Shown here: positions 1-8,265 of the stretch, one piece after another
How positions within the stretch are numbered: position 1 is the first letter of the stretch
How the letters are laid out: every line of letters starts with the position of its first letter
From: Candidatus Schekmanbacteria bacterium RIFCSPLOWO2_02_FULL_38_14
GTDB lineage: Bacteria; Schekmanbacteria; GWA2-38-11
DNA: 20,699 bases
Direction of reading: 5' to 3'
Assembly: GCA_001790855.1 (NCBI GenBank)
Contig: MGDH01000032.1
Coordinates: forward strand, 1-20,699
Program-made: the position numbers and the translations under genes
The notes under the pieces: generated by a model
Databases searched by the model: none
Told to the model about the DNA's origin: nothing
What the model saw: the letters and a program-made list of their open reading frames with translations, nothing else

Positions 1-291
1 AAGATGAAAGAGGATAAAGGAACAAACAATCCATTGAATCTTTATACACTTCTAATCCTTTCTGTTGCAACAAGCATAGATGCCCTTGCTGTAGGATTGA
101 GCCTGGCATTTCTAAAAGTCTACATTGTAACACCTGCAGCAATAATTGGTGCTGTTACATTTTTACTTTCCTTTATTGGAGTTTTTGTTGGCAATAGGGT
201 AGGCCATTTCTTTGAGAATAAAATTGAGATACTCGGGGGTCTTATTCTGATTGCTATTGGAGTAAAAATACTGGCTGAGCATTTGTTCTGA
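1..291 (+). CDS. mntP: Manganese efflux pump MntP, C-terminal half (5' end outside window)
   Basis: Exports Mn2+ across the inner membrane, protecting the cell from manganese excess. The reading frame is open from the first base, so the gene begins upstream; the visible ~96 residues match the second half of the ~190-residue family. Seen directly: the signature of the second repeat, LSVATSIDALAVGLSLAFL, whose Asp lies in a membrane helix and belongs to the conserved metal path, then a hydrophobic helix (IIGAVTFLLSFIGVFVGN) and the family-typical C-terminal helix EILGGLILIAIGVKILAEHL. The internal ATG at base 4 is not a credible start because the first three helices would be missing. It converges on the TPR gene with about 30 bases between. 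Confidence in the family is high; substrate follows from the family. Confidence 0.9.
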   Translation, partial: KMKEDKGTNNPLNLYTLLILSVATSIDALAVGLSLAFLKVYIVTPAAIIGAVTFLLSFIGVFVGNRVGHFFENKIEILGGLILIAIGVKILAEHLF

Positions 292-323
292 TATGGTTGA
301 AAAAGATACTATCTGAATGGCAG

Positions 324-929
324 TTAAGGCTGGATCTCTAAATTTTTACTCTTTATTTCCTCCTCAAAGGCTTTTACATTAAGCCCTTTTACCCTGTAGG
401 CTTTTGCCATATTGTTGTGTGGGGTAGGGTCGTACTTATCAAGTTTTGTAGATGCTTCAAACTCTGCAATAGCCTCATCAATCATTCCCCTGCTAAAATA
501 GGCAACACCCAAGTCATTGTGGGTAATTGAATCATTGGGCATAATTTTCAGTGCCTTCTTGTATTCAGCAATGGCAGTATCATTATCACCTCTTTTGTAA
601 TAAATATTCCCGATGTTCTTGTAAGCAAAGGAGTATCTTTTTGGGTTAAGTTCTATGGCTCTTCTGTAATATATTACAGCTTCATCAAAGCTGTTTTTCT
701 GTGTGTCAAGGATGTAGGCAAGATTAAAATTTGCAATAACATTATCAGGAGTAATTTCAATACCTTTTTTGTACTCTTTTACTGCCTCATCATACTTTTT
801 AGCTTGAACAGCTTTTGCAGCATTCCTGAAATGTTCAGCAGCTTTATTCTCTTTTGATTTGATGCAGGCAAAAGAAAAGATAAAAGAGAATAGAAGCAAA
901 GAGATTATTATCAGATAAATCTTTTTCAT
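324..929 (-). CDS. TPR-repeat putative lipoprotein
   Basis: A 201-residue exported protein made almost wholly of tetratricopeptide repeats, a protein-interaction scaffold. Residues 1-21 form a signal peptide (MKK followed by a long hydrophobic stretch) ending at Cys22 (FSFAC). The site is a loose lipobox, with Phe at -2, so a lipid anchor is likely but not certain. About five TPR units follow (near 31-63, 64-98, 99-133, 134-167 and 168-199), each with the Y..A...Y..A....P pattern, for example YDEAVKEYKKGIEITPDN. No enzymatic domain is visible and the partner is unknown. The gene diverges from panD and converges on mntP. It would sit in the periplasm or on the membrane face. Function beyond scaffolding cannot be assigned. 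Confidence 0.8.
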   Translation of the reverse strand: MKKIYLIIISLLLFSFIFSFACIKSKENKAAEHFRNAAKAVQAKKYDEAVKEYKKGIEITPDNVIANFNLAYILDTQKNSFDEAVIYYRRAIELNPKRYSFAYKNIGNIYYKRGDNDTAIAEYKKALKIMPNDSITHNDLGVAYFSRGMIDEAIAEFEASTKLDKYDPTPHNNMAKAYRVKGLNVKAFEEEIKSKNLEIQP

Positions 930-995
930 TTTTTTATCCTAACCTCAAAATAACTCAAATGATTTCTTAATGCAAGAGGGAAAGGGTTAAAATTC

Positions 996-1024
996 TTGAC
1001 ATGAAGATTTTTATCTGTTAACAA
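996..1024 (+). promoter_or_regulatory. Candidate sigma70 promoter for panD-ribF operon
   Basis: TTGACA at 996-1001, a 17-base spacer and TAACAA at 1019-1024, about 60 bases ahead of panD. The -35 is a consensus match and the -10 is weak. The same ...TTCTTGACATG... context occurs ahead of rpiB (5296), which supports a shared promoter type in this genome. Confidence 0.45.
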
Positions 1025-1082
1025 AAACGTAAAAAAGGCATTAAGCCTTGTATTTAAAAAGAGAATTTAGGAGCAGATTCAG

Positions 1083-1442
1083 ATGTTTCGCATGATGTGT
1101 AAGTCAAAAATCCACCGGGCTACTATTACTGAGGCAAATCTTCATTATGTTGGAAGCATAACTATTGATGAAGAACTTATGGAACTTGCTGATATTCTGC
1201 CAAATGAGCAGGTTCATGTTCTTGATGTCAATAATGGCAACAGATTTGAAACCTATGTGTTCAAAGGTGAAAGAAACTCAGGCGTGATATGCATAAACGG
1301 TGCAGCAGCAAGGCTTGTGCACAAAGGCGATTTGCTGATAATAATTTCCTATGGCTATTTTACTGATGAAGAGGCGAAAAAATTAAAGCCAAAGATAATA
1401 CAGGTGGATGGAAAAAACCACCCTGCGGAATCTGCAGAATAA
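1083..1442 (+). CDS. panD: Aspartate 1-decarboxylase
   Basis: Decarboxylates L-aspartate to beta-alanine for pantothenate and coenzyme A synthesis, in the cytoplasm. The family is a pyruvoyl enzyme that cleaves itself between Gly24 and Ser25; both are present here (HYVGSITID). Also conserved are [10 protein letters not shown] at the N-terminus, with the catalytic Lys9, and NGAAARL in the second half. The length (119 residues) is normal. An AGGAG lies at 1068-1072, about 10 bases ahead of the ATG. It is followed 12 bases later by ribF, making a small vitamin/cofactor operon. Nothing is missing, so it should be active. Confidence 0.96.
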   Translation: MFRMMCKSKIHRATITEANLHYVGSITIDEELMELADILPNEQVHVLDVNNGNRFETYVFKGERNSGVICINGAAARLVHKGDLLIIISYGYFTDEEAKKLKPKIIQVDGKNHPAESAE

Positions 1443-1454
1443 AGAGTCTTTAGA

Positions 1455-2381
1455 ATGAAAATTATCCGGGGGTTTCCTGAAAAGGAAGAGAGGCTTAAAA
1501 CCCCAATTATAGCTTTAGGAAATTTTGACGGTGTACACCTTGGTCATCAGGAGATATTAAAAAGAGTAGTTGAGAAAGCTAGAAGGAAAGGTGGTACAGG
1601 AATTGTCGTTACCTTTGAACCACATCCGCTAAAAATCCTCTCTCCTGGGAAATGTCCTCCTTTGATAATTTCTTTTAGAGAAAAAGCAGAACTGTTAGAA
1701 CAGGCTGGGATTGACATTCTCGCCTGCCTTCACTTTGACAGGGAATTTGCAGGGTTAAATCCTTCTGAATTTGTTGATAAAATTATAGTTGAAGGAATTG
1801 GGGCAAAAGAAGTTTTTGTCGGCTATGATTTTGCATTTGGAAAGGGACGCGAAGGAGATACCAATACCTTAAAAAAGTTAGGGAAAAAATTTGGGTTTGA
1901 TGTTAATGTTGTTGAACCGATTAGAGTTGCGAACAAAACAGTCAGCAGTACCTTGATAAGGAATCTGATAAGAGAAGGGAATGTGAGAGAGGCATCAATT
2001 TATCTTGGAAGGTATTATTCAGTAAGGGGAAGAATTATTGGCGGGGATAAGAGAGGTAGAAAATTAGGTTTTCCCACAGCGAATATCCATCCTCACCACG
2101 AACTTATACCAAAAGAAGGGGTTTACATAGGAGAAGTACACCTTCACGACAACAAGAATTACAAGAGCCTTATCAACATTGGAACAAGGCCAACGTTTGG
2201 AGAACATGAACTGAACATAGAAGCCTTCATTTTTGATTTTGATAAAGATATTTATGGTGAATTTCTAAAGGTATCATTTTTAGAAAGAATCAGGGATGAG
2301 GTTCGGTTTGAAACTTCAGAGCTTCTGATTTCACAAATGACTGAGGACTTAAAAAAAGCTAAGAAATTTTTTGGGGAGTAA
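1455..2381 (+). CDS. ribF: Bifunctional riboflavin kinase / FAD synthetase
   Basis: Phosphorylates riboflavin to FMN and adenylylates FMN to FAD. The N-terminal FAD-synthetase (nucleotidyltransferase) domain shows GNFDGVHLGHQEIL near residues 22-35, the HxGH-type nucleotide-binding motif, and the STLIRNLIREG segment near 170-180. The C-terminal riboflavin-kinase barrel shows GRKLGFPTANI near 202-212 and NIGTRPTFGE near 240-249. Length (308 residues) is typical. It lies 12 bases after panD and its 3' end overlaps the next gene by 11 bases, so all three are probably co-transcribed and partly translationally coupled. No oddities seen. Confidence 0.95.
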   Translation: MKIIRGFPEKEERLKTPIIALGNFDGVHLGHQEILKRVVEKARRKGGTGIVVTFEPHPLKILSPGKCPPLIISFREKAELLEQAGIDILACLHFDREFAGLNPSEFVDKIIVEGIGAKEVFVGYDFAFGKGREGDTNTLKKLGKKFGFDVNVVEPIRVANKTVSSTLIRNLIREGNVREASIYLGRYYSVRGRIIGGDKRGRKLGFPTANIHPHHELIPKEGVYIGEVHLHDNKNYKSLINIGTRPTFGEHELNIEAFIFDFDKDIYGEFLKVSFLERIRDEVRFETSELLISQMTEDLKKAKKFFGE

Positions 2382-3441
2382 GATAATTTCAAAAAAAAGA
2401 ATTATTTTCTGGGCAGGTATACTTGTAAGCATCTTGTTTCTTTATCTTTTTCTCTTTGGCATTGAATTTACTGTTCAGGGAAAGAAGATTGTCTATCCGG
2501 GAGTTGATTTCAAAGAAGTCGGAAGGGCAATGAGCAACGCAAATTATTTTTATATCCTTCCATATTATATCCTCTATATGCTTATGTTTTTTATAAGGGC
2601 AGTAAGGTGGGGATATTTTATGGAACCAATAAAGAAGGTTTCTCTCTCAAGCCTTCTTTCAGCTACTTTCATAGGGTTTATGGGTAACTGTATTTTCCCT
2701 GCAAGGGCTGGTGAGGTCATAAGGCCTGTGCTCATTGGAATGAAGGAAAAAGTCAGCAAGAGCGCTTGTTTTGCTACGATAGTTGTGGAAAGGATCTTTG
2801 ACATGACCACGCTGTTGCTTTTTTCAGGATTTATTTTAATTTACTTCCCATTTCCTTCAGATTTGGGGAACATCGGAAAAAGTCTTAAGACGGCAGGAAT
2901 TGGTATTGCAATAATGACTTTTCTGCTTATAATTTTTCTCGTTCTTCTGAAAACAAAAACAGAGCTTGTTCTTAAGATAATGAAAAAGGTCTTTTCAATA
3001 CTTCCTGAAAAAATGTCAGATAATCTTATAAAATTCATCGGGTCTTTTATTGATGGCTTGGGAATTCTTGGCAATTTAAAAAATCTCATAATATCTGCTC
3101 TTTTATCTATATGCCTGTGGGTAGTTATGGCAACAGGGTTCTTCATAATGCTTCCTGCCTTTGGCATGAAACTTCCCTATTCTTCAGGTTATCTTCTCAC
3201 TGTTATCAATGCCCTTGGAGTTGCCCTGCCTTCATCTCCGGGTTTTATAGGAGTTTATCAGGTTTCAATTGAGGTAGCTTTGAAGATTATGAATGTAAGT
3301 GATATTTCAAATTCCAAAAGCTATGCAATTACAATATGGGCATTGAATATGATATTCACCATATCAGTCGGAATGGTCCTTCTCTGGAAAGAAAACTTGT
3401 CTCTTAAGGACATAAGAAAAAGCGGAGAAGACTCTTTATAA
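2371..3441 (+). CDS. Flippase-like integral membrane protein (UPF0104 / LPG_synthase_TM family)
   Basis: A multi-spanning inner-membrane protein of the family that includes the membrane domain of MprF and YbhN-type proteins, thought to move or modify lipid-linked substrates. Family marks seen: FPARAGEVIRPVLIG (near 108-122), VVERIFDM (near 138-145) and LPSSPGFIGVYQ (near 285-296), with about eight hydrophobic helices over 356 residues. The start is TTG, placed inside the ribF stop region with an 11-base overlap, preceded by only a weak purine run; an ATG further in would lose the first helix. No soluble lysyl-transferase domain is attached, so lysyl-phosphatidylglycerol synthesis should not be assumed. 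The substrate is unknown. Confidence 0.85.
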   Translation: MGSKIISKKRIIFWAGILVSILFLYLFLFGIEFTVQGKKIVYPGVDFKEVGRAMSNANYFYILPYYILYMLMFFIRAVRWGYFMEPIKKVSLSSLLSATFIGFMGNCIFPARAGEVIRPVLIGMKEKVSKSACFATIVVERIFDMTTLLLFSGFILIYFPFPSDLGNIGKSLKTAGIGIAIMTFLLIIFLVLLKTKTELVLKIMKKVFSILPEKMSDNLIKFIGSFIDGLGILGNLKNLIISALLSICLWVVMATGFFIMLPAFGMKLPYSSGYLLTVINALGVALPSSPGFIGVYQVSIEVALKIMNVSDISNSKSYAITIWALNMIFTISVGMVLLWKENLSLKDIRKSGEDSL

Positions 3442-3444
3442 ATC

Positions 3445-3554
3445 AGCTATAAGCTATAAGCTTTAAGTTATAAGTTTTTATAAACTTAACTTCTTGAAAT
3501 TTTAGATTATAACTAATTTCTTTAATTTTTGCTTACAGCTTATAACTTATAGCT
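3445..3554. repeat. AT-rich inverted repeat between convergent genes (AGCTATAAGC family)
   Basis: The left arm at 3445-3467 (repeats of AGCTATAAG) pairs with 3532-3554 at about 21 of 23 positions. The arms fill the gap between two convergent genes, so the RNA hairpin may act as a two-way terminator. The tandem AGCTATAAG words look like a dispersed simple repeat that expanded here. Confidence 0.6.
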
Positions 3555-3557
3555 ATT

Positions 3558-4466
3558 TCAGTTTCTCAACATTCCGTTCTCTTTTAGCAAAATCTTTATA
3601 ATAGCCCTTGCAGAGCCTTCGTAAAAAACATAGGAAAGCTGTTTTACATAGCCTTTGTTGTATCTTTCTTCCAGGGAATTTATTACTGTTCCTATGTCTT
3701 TGTACTCTGAATATTTTTCCAGAATTATCTTTTTCATCTTCATTGCCTCATCACGTATTTTCAGGAATATCCCTTTTGTATCTTTTCCGGTAAGCGCTAA
3801 AAAATGGCCAAAACATATTATATCAGCATCTATCCCTGAGAGCTTTTCACAGGTTGATACAAACTGGCTGAAATTGCCAAATACCATCGGGAAAGCCATT
3901 TTTGATGAGATGGGAAGTCCTGCAGAATCGCTGACAAACAATGCCTTCTGCTCAGGAATATACGCAGACATACTGCAGGGGCTGTGCCCCGGCGTTGACA
4001 AAAACTGGATTGTTATTCCATTTCCAAGTGAGATTTCATCACCATCTTTTAGGACTCTGTCTATATTTATCCTGTTTGGAGTTGGCTCTGGTTTTCCTAA
4101 ATTCTTTTTAAGGTTCAAAAACCTTTCAACAGACTCTTCCATCTTTTTTATTGAGGGATGGATTTCTTCTTTTGTGACAGCTTCAGCTGTTTCTTCTGAA
4201 GCACAGAGCAATAAATCAGGAAAAACTTTTTTAAAAGAATTCGAAATTCCAGTATGATCTATGTGGGAGTGGAGGAGTATTAGATGGGAGATTTTCTTTG
4301 GGTCAATTCTCCAGCTATCAATCTGCTTTCTCAGTAAAGGATAGAGGGCTTTGACCCCTCCCTCAACAAGGGCACAGGTTTCCCCTTTTATTAAATAAAT
4401 TGGAATAAAGGGTGTTCCAAGAATTTTAATCTTGTCATTAATTTTTCCCGGAAACTGGATAATCAT
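3558..4466 (-). CDS. MBL-fold metallo-hydrolase
   Basis: A cytoplasmic metallo-beta-lactamase-fold hydrolase of 302 residues. The metal site is complete as far as can be read: HSHIDH at residues 66-71 (H66, H68, D70, H71), His161 in LSTPGHS, Asp180 in FVSDSAG, and a later His in CFGHF. The C-terminal third lacks an obvious second domain. It resembles the broad glyoxalase II-like/SoxH-like group whose substrates are mostly unknown, so no reaction is assigned. The ATG has little ribosome-binding sequence ahead of it. It stands alone, convergent with the flippase-like gene, and is probably its own transcription unit. Confidence 0.85.
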   Translation of the reverse strand: MIIQFPGKINDKIKILGTPFIPIYLIKGETCALVEGGVKALYPLLRKQIDSWRIDPKKISHLILLHSHIDHTGISNSFKKVFPDLLLCASEETAEAVTKEEIHPSIKKMEESVERFLNLKKNLGKPEPTPNRINIDRVLKDGDEISLGNGITIQFLSTPGHSPCSMSAYIPEQKALFVSDSAGLPISSKMAFPMVFGNFSQFVSTCEKLSGIDADIICFGHFLALTGKDTKGIFLKIRDEAMKMKKIILEKYSEYKDIGTVINSLEERYNKGYVKQLSYVFYEGSARAIIKILLKENGMLRN

Positions 4467-4699
4467 GGCAGGCGTAGTATTATTTTGTCATTAGCAAGTC
4501 AATAAAAAGATTTTTTTTGGATTTAACTTTACTCAACTACCATAAATTTTGATTAACAAAAAAATCTACCCTGATGCAAAGGAATAAAAACAATTTCTGA
4601 AAACAATAAATTCTGTTCACGACCCAAAACATCCTCTAATTAAAAAAGAGTGTGACTACATAGTGAAAGAAGCAAAAGGGAAAAGGAATAAAATAGTAG

Positions 4700-4718
4700 G
4701 ACAGGCGTCCCGCCTGTC
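4700..4718. repeat. GC-rich palindrome GACAGGCG-TCC-CGCCTGTC
   Basis: Perfect 8-base arms with a 3-base centre in an otherwise very AT-rich spacer. The same kind of GC-rich palindrome recurs at 7743-7786 and 16580-16743, which suggests REP-like dispersed elements. There is no T-run, so it is not a standard terminator. Confidence 0.6.
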
Positions 4719-4779
4719 ATTATGAAAATAATATTTATAAATAGCCAGATAGGCTTTAGCACCACAAAAAAAGAAATTT

Positions 4780-4857
4780 TTATCTGCACAAGGGATAGAG
4801 GTTGGTATTCAGATTGCCTATTGAGCGCGGCAAGTCTTCATCAATCAAAAATTGCAT
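4780..4857 (-). pseudogene. Truncated DUF5615 (PIN-like) toxin stub
   Basis: Nine bases after the DUF433 antitoxin stop, a frame opens with ATG and reads MQFLIDEDLPRS. This is the characteristic N-terminus of DUF5615 PIN-like toxins, with the acidic residues of the first strand. It then loses similarity and stops at 25 residues (family usual length about 110). The order, DUF433 then DUF5615, is the usual one for this toxin-antitoxin pair. What is seen is the start codon, the 12 family-like residues and the early stop; the loss of toxin function is inferred. Confidence 0.7.
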
Positions 4858-4866
4858 AAGTTTATT

Positions 4867-5088
4867 TTATTCAGGAAGAGGATGAAACTCTTCGTTCTCG
4901 ATAAGTTCGCTGGCATAAGTTAGAGCAGCTCGAATATCCTCCTCAGTAACCTCATATTCCAGCATGATCTCTTCTTTTGTCATACCACCAGCAAGTTCAC
5001 CAATAATGCGCGTAACAGGAATTCTTGTTCCCTTGATAACAGGTTTTCCGTGTTGGATATCAGGGTCTATGATAATTCGGTTATTCAT
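4867..5088 (-). CDS. DUF433 antitoxin
   Basis: A 73-residue DUF433 protein, a small helix-turn-helix-like antitoxin normally paired with a DUF5615 PIN-like toxin. Signature segments are IIIDPDIQHGKPVIKGTRIP (N-terminal strand and loop, residues 5-24) and the helical part with MTKEEIMLEYEVTEEDIRAAL. A perfect AAAGGAGGT lies 12-14 bases ahead of the ATG. The toxin that should follow is reduced to a stub, so this is an orphan antitoxin. It may persist as an antidote against related toxins or simply be on its way out. The family assignment is firm; the role is inference. Confidence 0.88.
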   Translation of the reverse strand: MNNRIIIDPDIQHGKPVIKGTRIPVTRIIGELAGGMTKEEIMLEYEVTEEDIRAALTYASELIENEEFHPLPE

Positions 5089-5295
5089 AATTTGCTTCTA
5101 CCTCCTTTGGTAAAAACATTGTGCATATACACTTAATTTGCAATGATATATTACGCTTAAACTTCTCTATAATTATAATTTCTCTTTTGTGATTTGTAAA
5201 CTGAATTCAACCTTAGAAAGTTTTTTCAAAATGTGACTTGTCAGGAATTTTGGGTATTGCCAGCAATAAGCATATTTTGTGGAGCAAAAACCTTC

Positions 5296-5322
5296 TTGAC
5301 ATGGAAGTTTATTAAATATAGT
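5296..5322 (+). promoter_or_regulatory. Candidate promoter for rpiB-glyA
   Basis: TTGACA at 5296-5301 and TATAGT at 5317-5322, 15 bases apart (shorter than ideal). The alternative -10 TAGTTA at 5319 gives 17. It lies about 47 bases ahead of the chosen rpiB start. Confidence 0.4.
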
Positions 5323-5368
5323 TATTGTGGACTAAGAGTAAACAATGTCATTGAAAAGGAAATTTTTT

Positions 5369-5824
5369 ATGATTGCAATTGGGAGCGACCACGGCGGGTT
5401 TGACCTTAAAGAGAAGATTAAAACTTTTCTCATTGAAAGAAAGATTGAAATTGAAGACCTCGGCACCGTAACAAGGGAATCTGTTGATTACCCCGACTAC
5501 GGTATAAAAGTCTCAAAGCTTGTTTCTGAAGGAAAGGCAGAGCGTGGAATCCTTGTTTGCGGAACAGGTATAGGAATGAGCATTGTGGCAAATAAATTTC
5601 CAAGGGTAAGGGCAGCACTGTGTCACGATTCATACAGTGCAAGAATGAGCAGGGAACATAATGATTCAAATGTGTTGATTCTTGGCGGAAGAGTAATAGG
5701 AGATGAGCTTGCTCTTGAGATAGTAAAGGTATGGCTTGAAGCTTCTTTTAGCGGTGGAAGGCACAAGAATAGGTTGGAAAAAATAGAGGAAATAGAAAAA
5801 GAATATTTTAAAAAGCAAAGGTAA
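5369..5824 (+). CDS. rpiB: Ribose-5-phosphate isomerase B
   Basis: Interconverts ribose 5-phosphate and ribulose 5-phosphate in the pentose phosphate pathway. Seen: [13 protein letters not shown] at the N-terminus (Asp7, His8), [13 protein letters not shown] with the catalytic Cys64 and anion-binding loop, and [15 protein letters not shown] near residues 92-106. I start at the ATG at 5369 because AAGGA lies 8 bases ahead and the protein then opens with the first strand of the fold, giving 151 residues as in the family. The ATG at 5345 adds eight residues with no good ribosome-binding site. glyA follows after 18 bases, a pairing common in bacteria. Confidence 0.94.
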   Translation: MIAIGSDHGGFDLKEKIKTFLIERKIEIEDLGTVTRESVDYPDYGIKVSKLVSEGKAERGILVCGTGIGMSIVANKFPRVRAALCHDSYSARMSREHNDSNVLILGGRVIGDELALEIVKVWLEASFSGGRHKNRLEKIEEIEKEYFKKQR

Positions 5825-5842
5825 ATTGCATAAGCAGGAGAT

Positions 5843-7096
5843 ATGTCAGTGAAAAAATTATCAGAAGTTGACCCGGAAATTGCAGAAGCAATACGCAAGG
5901 AAACAGAACGGCAGGAATATAAGCTTGAACTAATAGCATCAGAAAACTATGTCAGCGATGCTGTGCTTGAGGCGCAGGGATGCCTTATGACAAACAAATA
6001 TGCTGAGGGGTATCCAAAGAAACGTTACTATGGAGGATGCGATTTTGTTGATACTGCTGAAGAGCTTGCGATTGAAAGAGCGAAAAAACTTTTTGACGCA
6101 AAATATGTAAATGTGCAGCCCCATTCCGGGTCACAGGCTAATATGGGGGTATATTTTTCAGTCTGCAAACCCGGTGATACAATCCTTGGAATGAACCTTT
6201 CTCACGGAGGACATCTGACCCATGGGAGCCCGGTCAATTTTTCAGGGATTTTATACAAGGTATTTTTCTATGGAGTTAATAAAGAGACAGAGACAATTGA
6301 TTATGATGAAGTATTAACCCTTGCAAGGGAGCATAAACCAAGGCTTATTGTTGTAGGCGCAAGCGCATACCCGAGAAAAATAGATTTTGCAGCCTTCAGA
6401 AAAATTGCGGACGAAGTTGGTTCAGCAATAATGGCTGACATTGCCCATTATGCAGGACTTGTAACCGCATCACTCTTTCCGAATCCTCTTCCATACTGCG
6501 AATTTGTGACAACCACAACCCATAAAACCTTGAGGGGTCCCAGGGGCGGAATGATAATGACAAACAACGAAGAATACGCAAAGATTATAAACAAAAACAT
6601 ATTTCCGGGAATGCAGGGAGGTCCCTTGATGCACATAATTGCTGCAAAGGCTGTGGCTTTCAAAGAGGCTTTGTCAAAGGATTTTAAAGATTATCAGAGA
6701 CAGATTATTAAAAATGCTGCAACCCTTGCAGAAGAACTTAAAAGACTCGGATTCAGGCTTGTTTCAGGTGGCACTGATACCCACCTCATGCTTGTGAATC
6801 TGACTGATAAGAATATCACTGGCAAGGAAGCTGAAGATGTTCTTGATAAGGCAGGAATAACAGTAAATAAAAATACTATTCCTTTTGAAACAAAAAGCCC
6901 TTTTGTAACAAGTGGCATCAGGATAGGAACACCTGCAGTTACTACCCGTGGAATGAAAGAAGCAGAAATGAAACTAATTGCTTCATTCATCACAAGAGTG
7001 CTTAAGGATGTAAAGGATGAAGAATGTTTCAGGAAAGTAAAGGGAGAAGTTAAAGAGCTATGCTTGAAGTTTCCATTTTACAGCCATAGACTGTAG
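5843..7096 (+). CDS. glyA: Serine hydroxymethyltransferase
   Basis: PLP enzyme that converts serine and tetrahydrofolate to glycine and 5,10-methylenetetrahydrofolate, the main source of one-carbon units. The PLP lysine is Lys228 in [14 protein letters not shown]. Other landmarks are [25 protein letters not shown], the Ser/His loop HSGSQAN (94-100), and [10 protein letters not shown] with the cofactor-binding Asp199. Length (417 residues) is typical. AGGAG lies just before the ATG. It follows rpiB in the same operon. The methylene-THF it makes feeds thymidylate synthesis, which fits the dCMP deaminase gene downstream. Confidence 0.97.
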   Translation: MSVKKLSEVDPEIAEAIRKETERQEYKLELIASENYVSDAVLEAQGCLMTNKYAEGYPKKRYYGGCDFVDTAEELAIERAKKLFDAKYVNVQPHSGSQANMGVYFSVCKPGDTILGMNLSHGGHLTHGSPVNFSGILYKVFFYGVNKETETIDYDEVLTLAREHKPRLIVVGASAYPRKIDFAAFRKIADEVGSAIMADIAHYAGLVTASLFPNPLPYCEFVTTTTHKTLRGPRGGMIMTNNEEYAKIINKNIFPGMQGGPLMHIIAAKAVAFKEALSKDFKDYQRQIIKNAATLAEELKRLGFRLVSGGTDTHLMLVNLTDKNITGKEAEDVLDKAGITVNKNTIPFETKSPFVTSGIRIGTPAVTTRGMKEAEMKLIASFITRVLKDVKDEECFRKVKGEVKELCLKFPFYSHRL

Positions 7097-7132
7097 AATA
7101 GAAAGTTCAAATGGCAAATAAATTTAAATTTC

Positions 7133-7199
7133 CAAATTCCAAAAGTGTTTTAAGTTTTTAGTATTTGGTGTTTTGATATTGTTTGAATTTTGGAATTTG
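7133..7199. repeat. Inverted repeat CAAATTCCAAAA / TTTTGGAATTTG
   Basis: Perfect 12-base arms at 7133-7144 and 7188-7199 around a 43-base AT-rich loop, in the gap between glyA and the deaminase gene. The words CAAATTCCAAA look like a simple dispersed repeat. It may attenuate read-through from glyA, but there is no U-run. Confidence 0.5.
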
Positions 7200-7231
7200 T
7201 AATTTAATTTTTTGATGAGTTTAATTAAAAA

Positions 7232-7708
7232 ATGAACAGGCCTTCTTGGAATGAATATTTTATGGAAATTGCCCTTCTTGTAAGGAAGCGGTCGACCTGT
7301 ATCCGCAGGCAGATAGGATGTGTTATTGTAAGTGACAAGAAAATAATGGCGACAGGATACAACGGAGCCCCTTCAGGGTTAAGACATTGCCTTGATATGG
7401 GATGCCTCAGGGAAAAGATGGGGATACCTTCAGGTCAACGTCATGAACTGTGCAGGGCGCTTCACGCAGAGCAGAATGCAATTATTCAGGCAGCAATATC
7501 TGGAATTAATATCAAGGGATCAACTATTTTCTGCACTCATTTTCCCTGTTCTCTCTGTGCAAAGATGCTGATTAATGTGAAAGCATCTAAAATATATTAT
7601 ATTGAGGGATATCCTGATGATTTGTCTAAAAGTTTGTTTTACGAATCAAACATTCCAACAGAGAAAATTGATATTCCGATTGAAGAAATAAGCAGAGAAG
7701 AAATCTGA
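7232..7708 (+). CDS. Deoxycytidylate (dCMP) deaminase family protein
   Basis: Deaminates dCMP to dUMP, the thymidylate precursor; homologous to the ComEB/dCMP deaminase group. The zinc cytidine-deaminase core is intact: HAEQNAI at residues 78-84 (zinc ligand His78, proton-shuttle Glu80) and PCSLCAK at 105-111 (Cys106, Cys109). The N-terminal block [20 protein letters not shown] is diagnostic of dCMP deaminases as opposed to tRNA adenosine deaminases. Additional Cys/His (CLDMGC, HELC) resemble the second zinc site of some members. The ATG has a poor ribosome-binding site. nrdR follows after 92 bases, linking the region to deoxynucleotide supply. Confidence 0.9.
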   Translation: MNRPSWNEYFMEIALLVRKRSTCIRRQIGCVIVSDKKIMATGYNGAPSGLRHCLDMGCLREKMGIPSGQRHELCRALHAEQNAIIQAAISGINIKGSTIFCTHFPCSLCAKMLINVKASKIYYIEGYPDDLSKSLFYESNIPTEKIDIPIEEISREEI

Positions 7709-7742
7709 ACATGAAAACCTGCAGGACAGGAATGTCTTGCAT

Positions 7743-7786
7743 ACCTGCCGGCAGGCAGGTCTATTGACGGGGTTTTCTAACCCCGT
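7743..7786. repeat. Two adjacent GC-rich hairpins
   Basis: ACCTGCC-ggca-GGCAGGT at 7743-7760 and ACGGGGTT-ttct-AACCCCGT at 7767-7786, both perfect, between the deaminase gene and nrdR. They are followed by A residues and the nrdR ribosome-binding site rather than a T-run. This fits REP-like elements or a leader structure better than a terminator. Confidence 0.6.
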
Positions 7787-7800
7787 AAAAGGATTTTTGT

Positions 7801-8265
7801 ATGAAATGTCCTTTTTGTGGTCATCTTGAAGATAAGGTAGTTGATTCAAGGCTTGGAAAAGAAGGCAAAAGCATAAGACGGAGGCGTGAATGCCTTTCCT
7901 GCAAGGCACGTTTTACTACCTATGAAGAGGTTGAAGAGCTTCTTCCAATGGTTGTGAAAAAGGATGGGAGAAGGGAGCAATTTGACCGCCAGAAAATTTT
8001 AGCTGGCATAAAAAAAGCCTGCGAGAAGAGGCCTATTTCAATCGAAGAACTTGAAAAGCTTGTTGATGATGTGAAGCATATCTTACAGGAAAACTCAGAC
8101 AAGGAAGTACCAAGTACACGCATAGGAGAAATTGTTGTTAATAAACTTCATGAGCTTGATGAAATTGCTTATGTCCGCTTTGCCTCGGTTTATCGCCACT
8201 TCAAGGACATAAACGAATTCATGGAAGAACTCACAGGTCTTCTTAGTAAAAAAGCCAATGGCTAA
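7801..8265 (+). CDS. nrdR: Transcriptional repressor NrdR
   Basis: Zinc-ribbon/ATP-cone repressor that turns down ribonucleotide reductase genes in response to ATP/dATP. The zinc ribbon has Cys3, Cys6, Cys31 and Cys34 (MKCPFCG ... ECLSC), with the basic stretch SIRRRRECL used for DNA contact. The ATP-cone spans about residues 49-139 ([27 protein letters not shown]). Length 154 is exact for the family. AAAGGA lies 7 bases before the ATG. No ribonucleotide reductase gene or clear NrdR box is visible in this window. The stop codon overlaps by 4 bases that of the convergent transporter gene. Confidence 0.96.
   Translation: MKCPFCGHLEDKVVDSRLGKEGKSIRRRRECLSCKARFTTYEEVEELLPMVVKKDGRREQFDRQKILAGIKKACEKRPISIEELEKLVDDVKHILQENSDKEVPSTRIGEIVVNKLHELDEIAYVRFASVYRHFKDINEFMEELTGLLSKKANG

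Larger units (their letters stand above)
4467..4866. other. 400-base stretch without an intact gene
   Basis: This stretch holds the toxin stub at 4780-4857, a GC-rich palindrome at 4700-4718, and presumably the promoter of the MBL gene near its right-hand start. A short + strand frame at about 4597-4725 reads HDPKHPLIKKECDYIVKEAK before running into the palindrome and stopping. It could be scrap of a gene, but I recognise no family. Confidence 0.5.

Noticed and set aside
2574-3167. Minus-strand frames of 78 and 108 residues opposite the flippase-like gene
   Set aside because: They lie entirely antisense to a well-supported membrane protein gene and show no motifs or start signals.
5345-5368. 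Earlier ATG of rpiB
   Set aside because: No ribosome-binding site; the added residues have no family likeness, while AAGGA precedes the ATG at 5369 at normal spacing.
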